Assembly: GCA_002238825.1 (NCBI GenBank)
Contig: MPNC01000014.1
Span: 18,175 to 82,174, forward strand
Source: SAR202 cluster bacterium bin87
GTDB taxonomy: Bacteria > Chloroflexota > Dehalococcoidia > Lucifugimonadales > UBA3495
Length of the DNA: 64,000 nt
Direction: 5' to 3'
The translations under genes were made by a program, and so were the position numbers. A model generated the notes under the pieces. That model did not search any database, was not told where the DNA came from, and was given only the letters and a program-made list of their open reading frames with translations. Shown piece by piece: positions 55,564 through 63,911 of the stretch. Numbering within the stretch: the first letter of the stretch is position 1; the number at the start of each line of letters is the position of its first letter.

Positions 55564-56580
55564 CTATCCCTCGGTCAGATACTTGTCAGCAATCGCGCGA
55601 ATGCGATCCTCATAACGCATGATGTCGTAGATGGCATCAATGTCCACAAGCTCTCTGTCGCTCAACTCCATCTTTTTGGCGTTGGGGTTTTTGAAGTGAA
55701 GCCTGCACAAGCGCTTTCTACTCTTAGTGCTCTCATCCATTTGGATCGTGCAGTAGGTTTTACCCTCATTGCGGAAAATGTTCGCCCCGTCTATCTTGTC
55801 TCGCAAGATATACCGTATGAGCTGATGCCCTTCCACTTCCTCGGCGGTGACATGCTGCCCCTCCAACCGTTCCTCGACCAATCGATCAGCGAATTCGGCA
55901 AAGGCAGCTTTGATGTGTTCTTCGAATTCCTGCAACGCAGCGTCTCTCCATTGACGCCGTTCCGGGTCACCTTGGCGGGCAAGCAATCTGGCAAAGTCAT
56001 CGTCCATCCGATCTTGGTGCACCTGGCTGAACAGGTATTCGACAATTTTATCGCGATATTGCGTGTTGACCGTCTCTTCCCGGCAGCGCTCCATGATTCG
56101 CTGGGCATCGAATTCCGTTTTCGAGAAAAGGCTCATTATTTCCACTTCACGGTCATCCACGTCATCTTCGAGGTCAACGGAAGCAAAAGGGATCATGTTC
56201 ATTTGATTGACCGCACCCGGCAGGTTACCGAAAAACAGGTATTGGGCTCCGTTCGTGAGCACTCCTATATGCGCAGAAGGAACGCGACCGAAGTAGTCGT
56301 AGAGCTGCCCTGCCTTCTTGCCATCTAATTCTTCCCTGATGCGTTTGCATTCAACCAAAATGACCGGTTTCCCATCGCTCTTGATTACCAAATCTGCTTT
56401 GGCTCTGCCGCCGGACACTGGGTATTCATTCTCAACTTCATTGGTGCTAGCAGTATCGTAGCCAAGCGTTTGAATAAGCGGTATCACGATCGTCCGCATA
56501 GTGTTGCGTTCGTCAGGGTCGTTTTGCCTCTCGATCACTATACGATCTCGGATTGCATTCAACGATGTCTTCAAGTCCAT
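55564..56580 (-). CDS. Stand-alone type I restriction HsdR-N nuclease-domain protein
   Basis: ATG 56578-56580 with GGAGG 7 nt upstream. 338 residues. The N-terminal half is the HSDR_N fold: 'NTMRTIVIPLIQTLGYDTA', 'VENEYPVSGGRAKADLVIKS', 'GKPVILVECKRIREELDGKK' and 'LYDYFGRVPSAHIGVLTNGA'. The PD-(D/E)xK residues are Asp in KADLVI and E-C-K. The C-terminal half is a helical region plus 'GKTYCTIQMDESTKSRKRLC'. No helicase, HsdM or HsdS is present. Similar solitary proteins are scattered in bacteria; a defence or DNA repair role is possible. Confidence 0.75.
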   Translation of the reverse strand: MDLKTSLNAIRDRIVIERQNDPDERNTMRTIVIPLIQTLGYDTASTNEVENEYPVSGGRAKADLVIKSDGKPVILVECKRIREELDGKKAGQLYDYFGRVPSAHIGVLTNGAQYLFFGNLPGAVNQMNMIPFASVDLEDDVDDREVEIMSLFSKTEFDAQRIMERCREETVNTQYRDKIVEYLFSQVHQDRMDDDFARLLARQGDPERRQWRDAALQEFEEHIKAAFAEFADRLVEERLEGQHVTAEEVEGHQLIRYILRDKIDGANIFRNEGKTYCTIQMDESTKSRKRLCRLHFKNPNAKKMELSDRELVDIDAIYDIMRYEDRIRAIADKYLTEG

Positions 56581-56844
56581 TTCCAGCCTCCGCAATGATC
56601 TTTGATGTCGGGTAGTGTACGGCATGCACGCGCTAGGCACCAGCAGCCAACCATGTTGTACAGTGGGTCGAAACAAGCACTCTCGTCAATCTCGACTCAC
56701 GTTTTTACAGTAGCACGAACTTCCTAGTTCTCTTTGGGTATCCCGCCAGAGTGCAACGAATATCACCAACCGGATCGGGACGCGTTTCACACGAGATCTT
56801 CTGATACCTTCGAATAGTATTATCGCCGTTGGCTGGACGCAGGT

Positions 56845-57714
56845 TTAGCCCAGCGCGGGCGGCCAGTGCGACTGCCTCCGCTGAGCCGCGTTTTGCACCC
56901 GGCAGGTGCTCAACTCGATCCGCCCCGCGTTTTCCCGCACCTGCTGGTACGCCTCCATGAAATTGGAAGTCAGGATGCCGGCCGGCAGCGCGAACAGCCC
57001 GATGCCCAGCAGGGCGATGAAGCCGGCGATAACACGCCCAACCAGAGTGCCCGGCACCACCTCCAGCGACGGCAGCGTGGTCAGGATCACCACCGAGGCC
57101 CACAGCGAATCGCCGATGGACCCGAACTGTTCGTGGTTCCCGTTGGGCAGATTGGTTTCCGCCGAGTGCATCAGGTAGCCCGCGGCCAGCCAGAACACGC
57201 TCAGGGTCACCAGCACGCTGACCAGTTGCGACGCCGACCGCATCATCACCCGTCCCATCAGGCGCATCGCCGGGAATCGCCTTCCGGTCATGATCAGGCG
57301 GGACACCAGCCGAAAGATCGGCAGCACCTCAACCTCGCCGAAGATGATCATCACCACCAGCGTCGGCCAGATGGCGATGAAGTCGATAATCGCCGCCACG
57401 TTGGTGGTGGCGTACCGCAGCCGGATCTTCCATCCCCCCTGCCGGTAGTTTTGGTGCCAGACGATGCACCATAACCGGATGAGGTACTCGGCGGCGAACA
57501 CGCTGATGAAGAAGAACTCCAGCTTGGTGTTGCCGATGGCCAGGTTGACCGCGCTGAACATCACCAGCCCGAAGATGGTGAAATCCACGATCCGCGCCGC
57601 GCCGCCGCTGTCCGCCTCCAGCACGTGAAACACTGCATGCTGGAGCCGCACGTAGAGGTGGGCGTCGGGCAGCCGGCATTGCAGCTGGGAAGACCCGCTG
57701 GAAAATATCCCCAT
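56845..57714 (-). CDS. Kv-like six-helix channel with non-canonical pore
   Basis: 289 residues from ATG 57712-57714. Six membrane segments are seen (S1 about 40-62, S2 67-88, S3 105-125, S4 'LPIFRLVSRLIMTGRRFPAM', S5 'SVLVTLSVFWLAAGYLMHSA', S6 'VIAGFIALLGIGLFALPAGI'). The order and 'LPAGILTSNFMEAYQQVREN' end are those of prokaryotic Kv channels. The pore helix 'SLWASVVILTTLPSLEVVPG' aligns to 'SLWWxxVTLTTVGYGDVVP', but the filter VGYGD reads LPSLE. It should not select K+ in the usual way. It may be a non-selective channel or a pseudo-channel sensor. Confidence 0.78.
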   Translation of the reverse strand: MGIFSSGSSQLQCRLPDAHLYVRLQHAVFHVLEADSGGAARIVDFTIFGLVMFSAVNLAIGNTKLEFFFISVFAAEYLIRLWCIVWHQNYRQGGWKIRLRYATTNVAAIIDFIAIWPTLVVMIIFGEVEVLPIFRLVSRLIMTGRRFPAMRLMGRVMMRSASQLVSVLVTLSVFWLAAGYLMHSAETNLPNGNHEQFGSIGDSLWASVVILTTLPSLEVVPGTLVGRVIAGFIALLGIGLFALPAGILTSNFMEAYQQVRENAGRIELSTCRVQNAAQRRQSHWPPALG

Positions 57715-57853
57715 GGGCTAATGTGAAACAGTGTGGTCGAGAAGCAGATTAATCGGGACAGGATCCCGTCGCTGCAGGAAATCCTTTATACGGGCAATCC
57801 CCGTAATCCAGCGAGTCCTGCTTCTTACAAACCTGGGAACTGGCTTACCGCAG

Positions 57854-58600
57854 CTACATCGCCGTCCGCCCGCCGTCGATGACCAGCTCGCTGCCAGTCA
57901 TGAACGAGGCCTCGTCCGACGCCAGGAACAGCACGCCGTACGCGATGTCTTCGGCCTGGCCCAACCGGCCCAGCGGCGTCCGGTTCATCCGGTCCTCGCG
58001 GCCGCCGGCGGCCAGCAGGTCGGCGGTCATGTCGGTCTCGATGGTGCCGGGATGCACGCTGTTGCAGCGGATGCCGTCACCGGCATGCTGGATGGCCGTG
58101 GACTTGGTGAAGAGCCGCACCGCGCCCTTGGATGCGGTATACGCCGAGGAGATGTGGTTGCCCACCAGGCCGGCGACGCTGGAGATGTTCACGATGGAGC
58201 CGCCGCCGTTGCGCCGCATTTCGGGAATGGCCGCCTTGGTGCCCAGGAACACGCCCTTCGCATTCACGCTCATCGTGACGTCCCAGTTCTCCATCGTGGT
58301 GTCCTCAACGCGCTCCGGCATGTATACGCCGGCGTTGTTCACCAGGATGTCCAGCTTGCCGAACCGCCCCACGGCGGCCGCGATGCCGTCCTTCCAGGAC
58401 TGCTCGTCGGTCACGTCCAGGTGGACGAACAGGCACTCGCCGCCCAGTTCATTGATCTCGGCCTCAACCTGTCGCCCCAGTTCGTCCCGCAGGTCGCCGA
58501 TGACCACCTTGCAACCCTCGCGGGAGAACATCCGCGCCTCGGTGGCGCCCATGCCCCGGGCGCCGCCGCTGATGAAAGCCACCTTGTTTTCCAATCGCAT
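57854..58600 (-). CDS. SDR-family oxidoreductase 1
   Basis: 248 residues from ATG 58598-58600 with GTGAGG upstream. 'MRLENKVAFISGGARGMGAT' (glycine-rich NAD(P) site), 'VVIGDLRDE' (Asp that favours NAD(H)), 'DILVNNAGVYMPE', the catalytic Ser in 'VNISSVAGLVGNH', Tyr and Lys in 'SAYTASKGAVRLF', and 'GRLGQAEDIAYGVLFLASDE' are all present, a classical SDR of the cyclohexanol/3-oxoacyl reductase type. Paralogue of the SDR at 60032-60784. Lies 16 nt after the Uma2 gene, so probably in one transcript. Confidence 0.9.
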   Translation of the reverse strand: MRLENKVAFISGGARGMGATEARMFSREGCKVVIGDLRDELGRQVEAEINELGGECLFVHLDVTDEQSWKDGIAAAVGRFGKLDILVNNAGVYMPERVEDTTMENWDVTMSVNAKGVFLGTKAAIPEMRRNGGGSIVNISSVAGLVGNHISSAYTASKGAVRLFTKSTAIQHAGDGIRCNSVHPGTIETDMTADLLAAGGREDRMNRTPLGRLGQAEDIAYGVLFLASDEASFMTGSELVIDGGRTAM

Positions 58601-58616
58601 TGTTGTAGCCTCACTG

Positions 58617-59342
58617 TCATGATTGCTGTCGCAGTTGTTCCAGTTGCTCCCGGAGCCGGGCGTTTTCGGCCTCGGCGGCACGGCGGGCAGCTTCGCTTTC
58701 GCGACGGGCAGATTCGGTTTCCTGATGCGTCCGGAGCCATTCGGCCGTCGTGGGGTCAAACAGCCGCAACCTCAAGTCCGGCGTTACGCAAAGATCCAAA
58801 TCCAGCACCGCGCTGTGGGCTCGCAGGACGCCGTCGGCGTCGGTCGTCAACGGCTGTTCCCGGTATTCCGTGCCTTCCAGGGTTTCGAATACTAGAGCCG
58901 GCGTAAAGTAGGCTCCGGTCGGATCGAAGCGCACATACTCCGTTACGCCCATTTCGGCGTAGATACGGCGCTTTTCAGTAGCATCCCGCTGCCAGGTGCC
59001 GGATGAGGCGATTTCCATGACAAAGTCCGGCGCTTTACCTTCACGCCAAACCAGCCACGAATCCCGGGGATGGGTCCCCGTTACGCCGAAGACGGCGAAA
59101 ACATCGGGCGCGACGCTGACGTCGTTCCGATTCATCCGGTAGTAGATCAGCATATCGCCACCGACATACACGTCGTCGCGCTCGTGGTAGCGGACACGCA
59201 GCGTGGAGACCGTTTCAGTCAGAGGCGTGTACTGCCACTCGGATTCAGCCATGGGTTCACCGTCGGAGGATGGGTATTCGATAGTGAGGTCATCAACCTC
59301 ATCCTCGTAAGAAACCTGTACTTTTGCGGGTTTGCTGACCAT
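58617..59342 (-). CDS. Uma2-family (DUF820) PD-(D/E)xK protein
   Basis: ATG 59340-59342 (MVSKPAKVQVSYEDEVDDLT). 241 residues. The core has 'DVSVAPDVFAVFG' (Asp), 'APDFVMEIASSGTWQRDATE' (Glu, then Lys) and 'YAEMGVTEYVRFDPTGAYF', the layout of Uma2 nuclease-fold proteins, which are abundant in cyanobacteria and Chloroflexi. The last 45 residues are a coiled coil (ESARRESEAARRAAEAENAR). Cellular role unknown; active-site residues look intact. Confidence 0.85.
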   Translation of the reverse strand: MVSKPAKVQVSYEDEVDDLTIEYPSSDGEPMAESEWQYTPLTETVSTLRVRYHERDDVYVGGDMLIYYRMNRNDVSVAPDVFAVFGVTGTHPRDSWLVWREGKAPDFVMEIASSGTWQRDATEKRRIYAEMGVTEYVRFDPTGAYFTPALVFETLEGTEYREQPLTTDADGVLRAHSAVLDLDLCVTPDLRLRLFDPTTAEWLRTHQETESARRESEAARRAAEAENARLREQLEQLRQQS

Positions 59343-59411
59343 AGGATTAGCTCCCAATGTCTCCGGAGGAATGAGCAACGGTCTGCTGCCGACGGCAGTT
59401 TCGCATCTTCA

Positions 59412-60002
59412 TTATAGGCGAGGCCGGCGCCGGATGCCCAAGGCTATAACGCCTGCCAGCAATCCCACGGTGGCGACCCCCATCCGCTGGTCGCCATTTC
59501 CCGCCGCCGCGCCGCAAACCATTCCGTTGCCGGTACTTTTCGTCGGGACGGATTCCGGCCGCGATCCCGGGCCCAGCGCCACGAGATCCTGGAATGCCCG
59601 CCAGGCCGGCGATGTGCGGGTGCACGACCCGGCTCTGCCATCGTGTACGTACACGATGTACGTTCCGCCCTTTTTGAACTCGTACCCGCAGGATATCTCG
59701 CTTAACTCGGTCTCGATGACCGTTGTTTCCAGGCGAGGGCCTTTCCAGACCCGGCTCAACTGAAACTCCACCTCCACCGGGTCGGCCGACGAGAGCCGGA
59801 ATGGAGGATGACCCAGGGGTCTGATGAGGGTCACTTCTCCGGCAAACACCGCATCGGCCTCCGCAAGAGCTTCGGCCGGCGATCCGGGTGGCGCGCACGA
59901 GCAGGCGTGGGCGGGTCTCGGGAGCACCAACGCGGTCAGCAGACACGTGGCGGTTGCCAGCGCCACGGCCCAGCCGACGAGATTGCCGCGCTTCAGTGGC
60001 AA
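59412..60002 (-). CDS. Secreted TIMP/NTR-like protein with C-terminal membrane anchor
   Basis: TTG 60000-60002 with GGGGG upstream begins a signal peptide (GWAVALATATCLLTALVLP) ending near 'AHACSCAPPGSPAEALAEAD'. The C-S-C-x-P start, 'AVFAGEVTLIR' and a Cys-rich 'SEISCGYEFKKGGTYIVYVH' resemble bacterial netrin/TIMP-like domains. The C-terminus is a hydrophobic helix followed by RRRPRL, a cell-wall or membrane anchor. The first codons are copied from the REP repeat (59976-60010). 196 aa. Confidence 0.65.
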   Translation of the reverse strand: MPLKRGNLVGWAVALATATCLLTALVLPRPAHACSCAPPGSPAEALAEADAVFAGEVTLIRPLGHPPFRLSSADPVEVEFQLSRVWKGPRLETTVIETELSEISCGYEFKKGGTYIVYVHDGRAGSCTRTSPAWRAFQDLVALGPGSRPESVPTKSTGNGMVCGAAAGNGDQRMGVATVGLLAGVIALGIRRRPRL

Positions 60003-60010
60003 TGAGACCC
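59976..60010. repeat. Half copy of the REP/MITE repeat
   Basis: GACGAGATTGCCGCGCTTCA and GTGGCAATGAGACCC match the right half of the repeat (AACGAGATTGCCGCGC, TTCGCTCGCAATGAC). It overlaps the 5' end of the TIMP-like gene. Confidence 0.6.
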
Positions 60011-60031
60011 CCGGCTCGGCCGGCTGGGACG

Positions 60032-60784
60032 CTACTGCGCGAACAGACCGCCGTCGATCACCAGTTCGCTGCCCGTCATGAAGGACGACTCGTCCGACGC
60101 CAGGAACAACACGCCGTAAGCCACGTCCTCCGCCTGCCCGACTCTGCCGATGGGCGTCCGGTCCAGCGAGGCCTGTCGGGCCGCATCGTCCCGCAGCAGG
60201 GTCGGCGTGGTCATCGGCGTTTCGATGATGCCCGGATGCACCGAGTTGCAGCGGATTCCCTCGGCGGCGTACTGGATGGCGGTGGACTTGGTGAACAGGC
60301 GCACCGCGCCCTTGGTGGCCCCGTACGCCGGCGCCCGCCAGCTGCCGATCAGGCCGGCCACGCTGGAGATGTTGATGATCGACCCGCCGCCGGCCCGGCG
60401 CATTTCGGGAATCGCGGCCTTGGTGCCCAGGAACACGCCCTTGGCGTTGATGTCGAAGATGTTGTCCCAAAGCTCTTCGCTGGTGTCCTCGATGCCCACC
60501 TGCCGGTAGATGCCAGCGTTGTTCACCAGGATGTCCAACTTCCCGAACCGCGCCACGGCGGTGTTGACGGCGGCGTTCCACTCCTCTTCGCTGGTGACGT
60601 CCAGCTTCACAAAGACGCACTCGCCGCCGGTCTCGTTGATCTCGGCTTCAAGCTGCCGGCCCTCGTCTTCGAGCACATCGGCGATTACTACCTTGCACCC
60701 CTCGCCGGCGAACAGGCGGGCCTCGGCAGCCCCCTGTCCCCGCGAGCCGCCGCTGATCAGGGCAACCTTGTTTTCCAGACGCAT
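60032..60784 (-). CDS. SDR-family oxidoreductase 2
   Basis: 250 residues from ATG 60782-60784 with GGAGG 8 nt upstream. 'MRLENKVALISGGSRGQGAA', 'VVIADVLEDEGRQLEAEI', 'DILVNNAGIYRQVGIEDTSE', catalytic Ser in 'INISSVAGLIGSW', Tyr and Lys in 'PAYGATKGAVRLFTKS', 'GRVGQAEDVAYGVLFLASDE'. About 65-70% like the SDR at 57854-58600 along its whole length, hence a local duplication. NAD(H) is suggested by the Asp after the second strand. Substrate unknown. Confidence 0.9.
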   Translation of the reverse strand: MRLENKVALISGGSRGQGAAEARLFAGEGCKVVIADVLEDEGRQLEAEINETGGECVFVKLDVTSEEEWNAAVNTAVARFGKLDILVNNAGIYRQVGIEDTSEELWDNIFDINAKGVFLGTKAAIPEMRRAGGGSIINISSVAGLIGSWRAPAYGATKGAVRLFTKSTAIQYAAEGIRCNSVHPGIIETPMTTPTLLRDDAARQASLDRTPIGRVGQAEDVAYGVLFLASDESSFMTGSELVIDGGLFAQ

Positions 60785-61104
60785 ACAAACACCTCCAGGA
60801 TGACCGCCCGTTTGACGGCTGACGTTGGCTCCGGGATAAGGCTTCCACTGGACGCTAAGATTGTAGCCGAGCATGATAGGCAGTCAAGCGCGGCAGTGCG
60901 GAGTCTTGCCACCGAATGAGCTGGAGCAATGCGCGGGGATGGCGCTCCGGGTGGGCATACACGCACTATGGGCTATAATTGCGGGCGGACATTATTATCG
61001 GCGCGTTGACAATCGCCAGGCAAACCGCCGGCCCCGTCAGGCGTATCCGGAGCAAACCCTGAGGCCGGCGGGTCGTCAACAACTCAGACCTGCCGGCTCC
61101 AGTT

Positions 61105-62349
61105 TTGTCGCCACCCAGAAAAGGTACCAACGACATCAGAACGCAAACGGCACAAGCAGGGCAGAGAGAGATTAACAAAGCATGGTTCATGGCCGTGTTG
61201 GCGCTCACCGTTTTTGCGACGATAAGCGCGATCCTGATCGTCCCGCCGCTGCTGGTGGAAATCGCGACCGACCTGGACATATCGGTGGCCGTGGCCGGGC
61301 AGCTGGCGACAGCGACCTTTGCAGCTTGGGCGGTCACCGGGGTGTCGGCCGCTCCACTGTCCGACTCCTTCGGGCGCCGGCCGGTGGCCCTGGTGAGTCT
61401 GGCAGTGCTCTCGTTATCCACCCTGGGTTGCGCATTCGCGCCCAATCTGGAGACACTGATGGCGCTGCGGGTCCTGACCGGTCTGGGTGGAGGAGTGATC
61501 CCTCCCAACATCGTGGGGTCGGTTGCCGATGTCATTTCCCCCGCCAGGCGGGCGCGGGCGGTGAGCGCCCTGCTGTCGATCCAGGGGTTGGCCGCAGCCA
61601 TCAGCGTACCGCTGGTTGCGGTGCTGGCCGAAGTGGGCGGCTGGCAGTTTGCGTTTGTCTTGTACGGAAGCGTGCTGGTGCTCGCGCTGGTGGCGAACTT
61701 CCTGTGGCTCCCCAAACAGCAGGGAGAGCGGGTCCGGAATTTCGCATACTTTTCCAGATACAAGGCGCTGGTGTCGATACGATACTTCCGCGTGGCGGTG
61801 CCGGTGAACGTGACGCAGCGTATCGCCTTTTGGGGGAGCATCAGTTTCTTCGCCGCTTACCTGATAAATACTTTCGGCCTGAGCGTGGGGTTCGTGGCCC
61901 TGCCGTTGGCGATAACCTCGATCGGGCAGATGGTCGGCACCTACAGCGCATCCTACGGAGCCAACCTGAGGTATCGCGCGCTGATCATCGCCGCCTGTGG
62001 CATCGTCGGCGGGGCGTTGGGGTTCGTGGTGTTTTCAGTGGAGATGGGGCTGTGGGCAACGGTGGCCGTTGCGACGCTCAGTACCGGCCTGTTGAGCGTG
62101 ACCTTTCCGATCCTGATCTCCGCCAGCACCGAGTATTCCGGCGAGTCCAAGGCCACCGGTGTGGGCCTCATGGGTTTCAGCAACCAGGGCGGCGGCATGC
62201 TGGGCGCAGCCATAGCGGGGGCGCTGTTGGCCAACGTCGGCTACGGCGGAATCGGCTACATGTGCGTCGGCGCAACCGTCGTCAGCGCACTGCTGACCAG
62301 CCTGTTCGGCCGCCAATTCGGGGAAACGGCGGGCCAGAGCAAAGGGTAG
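61105..62349 (+). CDS. Major facilitator superfamily efflux transporter
   Basis: About 414 residues from a TTG at 61105; ATG 61189 is the next start but would remove a cytoplasmic leader only. Twelve hydrophobic segments are visible. Between the second and third lies 'APLSDSFGRRPVALVSLAVL', the MFS loop 2-3 motif (G/S-x-x-x-D-x-x-G-R-R), and 'RVLTGLGGGVIPPNIVGSVA' is motif C-like. These place it in the drug:H+ antiporter group (DHA1). Substrate not predictable. Stand-alone gene between the SDR pair and the TlpA operon. Confidence 0.85.
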   Translation: MSPPRKGTNDIRTQTAQAGQREINKAWFMAVLALTVFATISAILIVPPLLVEIATDLDISVAVAGQLATATFAAWAVTGVSAAPLSDSFGRRPVALVSLAVLSLSTLGCAFAPNLETLMALRVLTGLGGGVIPPNIVGSVADVISPARRARAVSALLSIQGLAAAISVPLVAVLAEVGGWQFAFVLYGSVLVLALVANFLWLPKQQGERVRNFAYFSRYKALVSIRYFRVAVPVNVTQRIAFWGSISFFAAYLINTFGLSVGFVALPLAITSIGQMVGTYSASYGANLRYRALIIAACGIVGGALGFVVFSVEMGLWATVAVATLSTGLLSVTFPILISASTEYSGESKATGVGLMGFSNQGGGMLGAAIAGALLANVGYGGIGYMCVGATVVSALLTSLFGRQFGETAGQSKG

Positions 62350-62352
62350 ATG

Positions 62353-62491
62353 CTCCTGCGTATCCGGTTTGTCATCGCGCGGAGCACGGCGACGTGGCGA
62401 TCTCATGGCCGGAAAATGCGCGGTCACCCCGCCGAGATTGCCGCACTGCGTTCGCATTGGCGGTTTGATGGTAAGTGGGTACCTGCGTGAG
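62353..62491. repeat. MITE/REP-type repeat, third copy
   Basis: GCTCCTGCGTATCCGGTTT, GTCATCGCGCGGAGCACG and GACGTGGCGATCTCATGG at the left; GCCGAGATTGCCGCACTG, CGTTCGCATTGG and GTGGGTACCTGCGTGAG at the right. About 139 bp, the same ends as the 38.2- and 51.1-kb copies but more diverged in the middle. Confidence 0.68.
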
Positions 62492-62578
62492 GGTGGATGG
62501 GCTTGGCCGGCCCGTATGCGCCGGTTTCGATACGGTGCTGGTCCCCGGCCGCCGAGCGCGCTCCTGTAAAATGTATCC

Positions 62579-63115
62579 ATGCTCGCAATGCTGCGCGTCC
62601 CCGGCCGCCCGTTCCGGTTGCTTTCTTTTCCGCGACGCACTCTGGTCACGGTGCTGGTGGTCCTGGCTTTCTCGATCTCCCTGGCCGCCTGCTCCACCGG
62701 CCAACCCGCCGCCGACTTCGCCCTGAAAACCTTTGCCGGCGAGGAATTTCGCCTGTCTGAGCAACGCGGCCAGGCGGTGGTGATCAACTTCTGGTACCCG
62801 TCATGCCCGCCCTGCCGGGACGAGATGCCCGCCTTTCAGGAGGTCTGGGAGGAGTACCAGGGCCGGGATGTGCGCTTCATCGGGCTGTTCGTGCCTCAAG
62901 GTTTCGACACGGAGGTCGAGGCGCGGCAGTTCGTGGATGAGTTCGGGCTGACTTTCGACTTCGCCACCGACGTGCGCGCCCGAGTGGCCCAGGAATACGC
63001 GGTGCAGTACTTCCCCACCACGTACTTCATCGACCAGGGCGGCCGGATCCACAAGATGGAGATCAGCCGCATGGACGTCGACACGCTGACCGAAATACTG
63101 GACGACCTGCTCTGA
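62579..63115 (+). CDS. TlpA/ResA-like thioredoxin lipoprotein
   Basis: ATG 62579. A long N-terminus leads to a signal segment (LVTVLVVLAFSISLAAC) with a lipobox, so the protein is membrane-anchored outside. The thioredoxin fold follows: 'AADFALKTFAGEEFRLSEQR', 'VVINFWYPSCPPCRDEMPAF' with the CPPC active site, 'VRFIGLFVPQGFDTEVEARQ' and 'YAVQYFPTTYFIDQGGRI' with the cis-Pro. It probably reduces disulfides for cytochrome c or other extracytoplasmic proteins. The stop overlaps the start of the next gene (TGATG). Confidence 0.88.
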   Translation: MLAMLRVPGRPFRLLSFPRRTLVTVLVVLAFSISLAACSTGQPAADFALKTFAGEEFRLSEQRGQAVVINFWYPSCPPCRDEMPAFQEVWEEYQGRDVRFIGLFVPQGFDTEVEARQFVDEFGLTFDFATDVRARVAQEYAVQYFPTTYFIDQGGRIHKMEISRMDVDTLTEILDDLL

Positions 63116-63576
63116 TGGTCGACGTGCTGGGCATCATCCTGCTCATCATCCGCTGGGCGCACGCGCTGGCGGCGGTGGTGTGGATCGGCGGTAGCCTGTT
63201 CATGCTGCTGGCCGGCCGGTCCGCGCTGCGCACCACTGACTCGGGCGGACTGGTAGGTCGTGCGCTGGCTGCCGAGTTCCGGCCCATCGTGGTGACCGCC
63301 ATCGCCGTTCTCATCGTGTCCGGCGTGATCCTGACGGTGGACCGACTGACCTCTGATGCCGCCGGCATGGCCTATACGGTGGCCCTGGTCGCCAAAATCC
63401 TGCTGGCGGTGTACGCTTTTGTGGTCGCCTGGCTCCTGCCCCGACACCGTGACCGGCCCGCCGGTGGCATTCCCGGCGCAATGACCGGACCGGTGGCGTT
63501 GACCATCGCCGGCGTTCTGGTGATCGGCCTGGCCGACGTACTCACCTGGTTATTCGAGAAAGGACTGGCCGGCTGA
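63115..63576 (+). CDS. Four-helix CopD-like membrane protein
   Basis: ATG overlaps the TGA of the TlpA-like gene. 153 residues with four helices: 'IILLIIRWAHALAAVVWIGG', a second at 'FRPIVVTAIAVLIVSGVILT', a third at 'LVAKILLAVYAFVVAWLLP' and a fourth at 'LTIAGVLVIGLADVLTWLF'. The H-A-x-A-x-x-V-W-x-G-G pattern of the first helix is that of CopD/cytochrome b561-like heme or copper proteins. Coupling to a thioredoxin suggests an electron transfer or metal-handling pair. Confidence 0.68.
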   Translation: MVDVLGIILLIIRWAHALAAVVWIGGSLFMLLAGRSALRTTDSGGLVGRALAAEFRPIVVTAIAVLIVSGVILTVDRLTSDAAGMAYTVALVAKILLAVYAFVVAWLLPRHRDRPAGGIPGAMTGPVALTIAGVLVIGLADVLTWLFEKGLAG

Positions 63577-63587
63577 ATTCAGCTGAG

Positions 63588-63815
63588 GTGAACGAATTGA
63601 GAACCGACCTGCTGGACATACTGGCCTGCCCGGTCTGCCGGGGCATACTGACCCTCGATGCGGAGACCATCGCCCCGGACGACGCGCCCGACGCTGGCGA
63701 AGTCATAACCGGCGCCCTGACCTGTTCGGCGTGTCCTGAGGTCTACCCCATCCGCGACGGCATTCCCAACCTGCTGCCGCCCGACCTGCGGGACGCTGAG
63801 GAGATGAGAGGCTAA
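63588..63815 (+). CDS. Trm112-like zinc-binding protein
   Basis: GTG 63588 or, with a better ribosome site (GAGGTG), TTG 63597. 'DLLDILACPVCRGILTLD' and 'GALTCSACPEVYPIRDGIPN' give the CxxC...CxxC zinc site and the 'YPIRDGIPxLLP' signature of the Trm112/YcaR family, which in bacteria is small and often of unknown role; in other organisms it activates methyltransferases. 75 aa with an insert between the two Cys pairs that is longer than usual. Confidence 0.8.
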   Translation: MNELRTDLLDILACPVCRGILTLDAETIAPDDAPDAGEVITGALTCSACPEVYPIRDGIPNLLPPDLRDAEEMRG

Positions 63816-63848
63816 TATGCACGGAAGCCTTGAACCTGGAGGCGCACC

Positions 63849-63911
63849 ATGACGATTGACCTGGACAAGCTGTACCTAGCAGCCCGTCTGAGGATTACTG
63901 ACGGGGCCTGA
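63849..63911 (+). pseudogene. 20-codon frame with strong ribosome site
   Basis: GGAGG seven nt before ATG 63849, then MTIDLDKLYLAARLRITDGA and TGA. It looks like the first codons of a gene cut short, since the start signals are good and the protein start is plausible. No homologue recognised; the window ends soon after. Confidence 0.3.
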
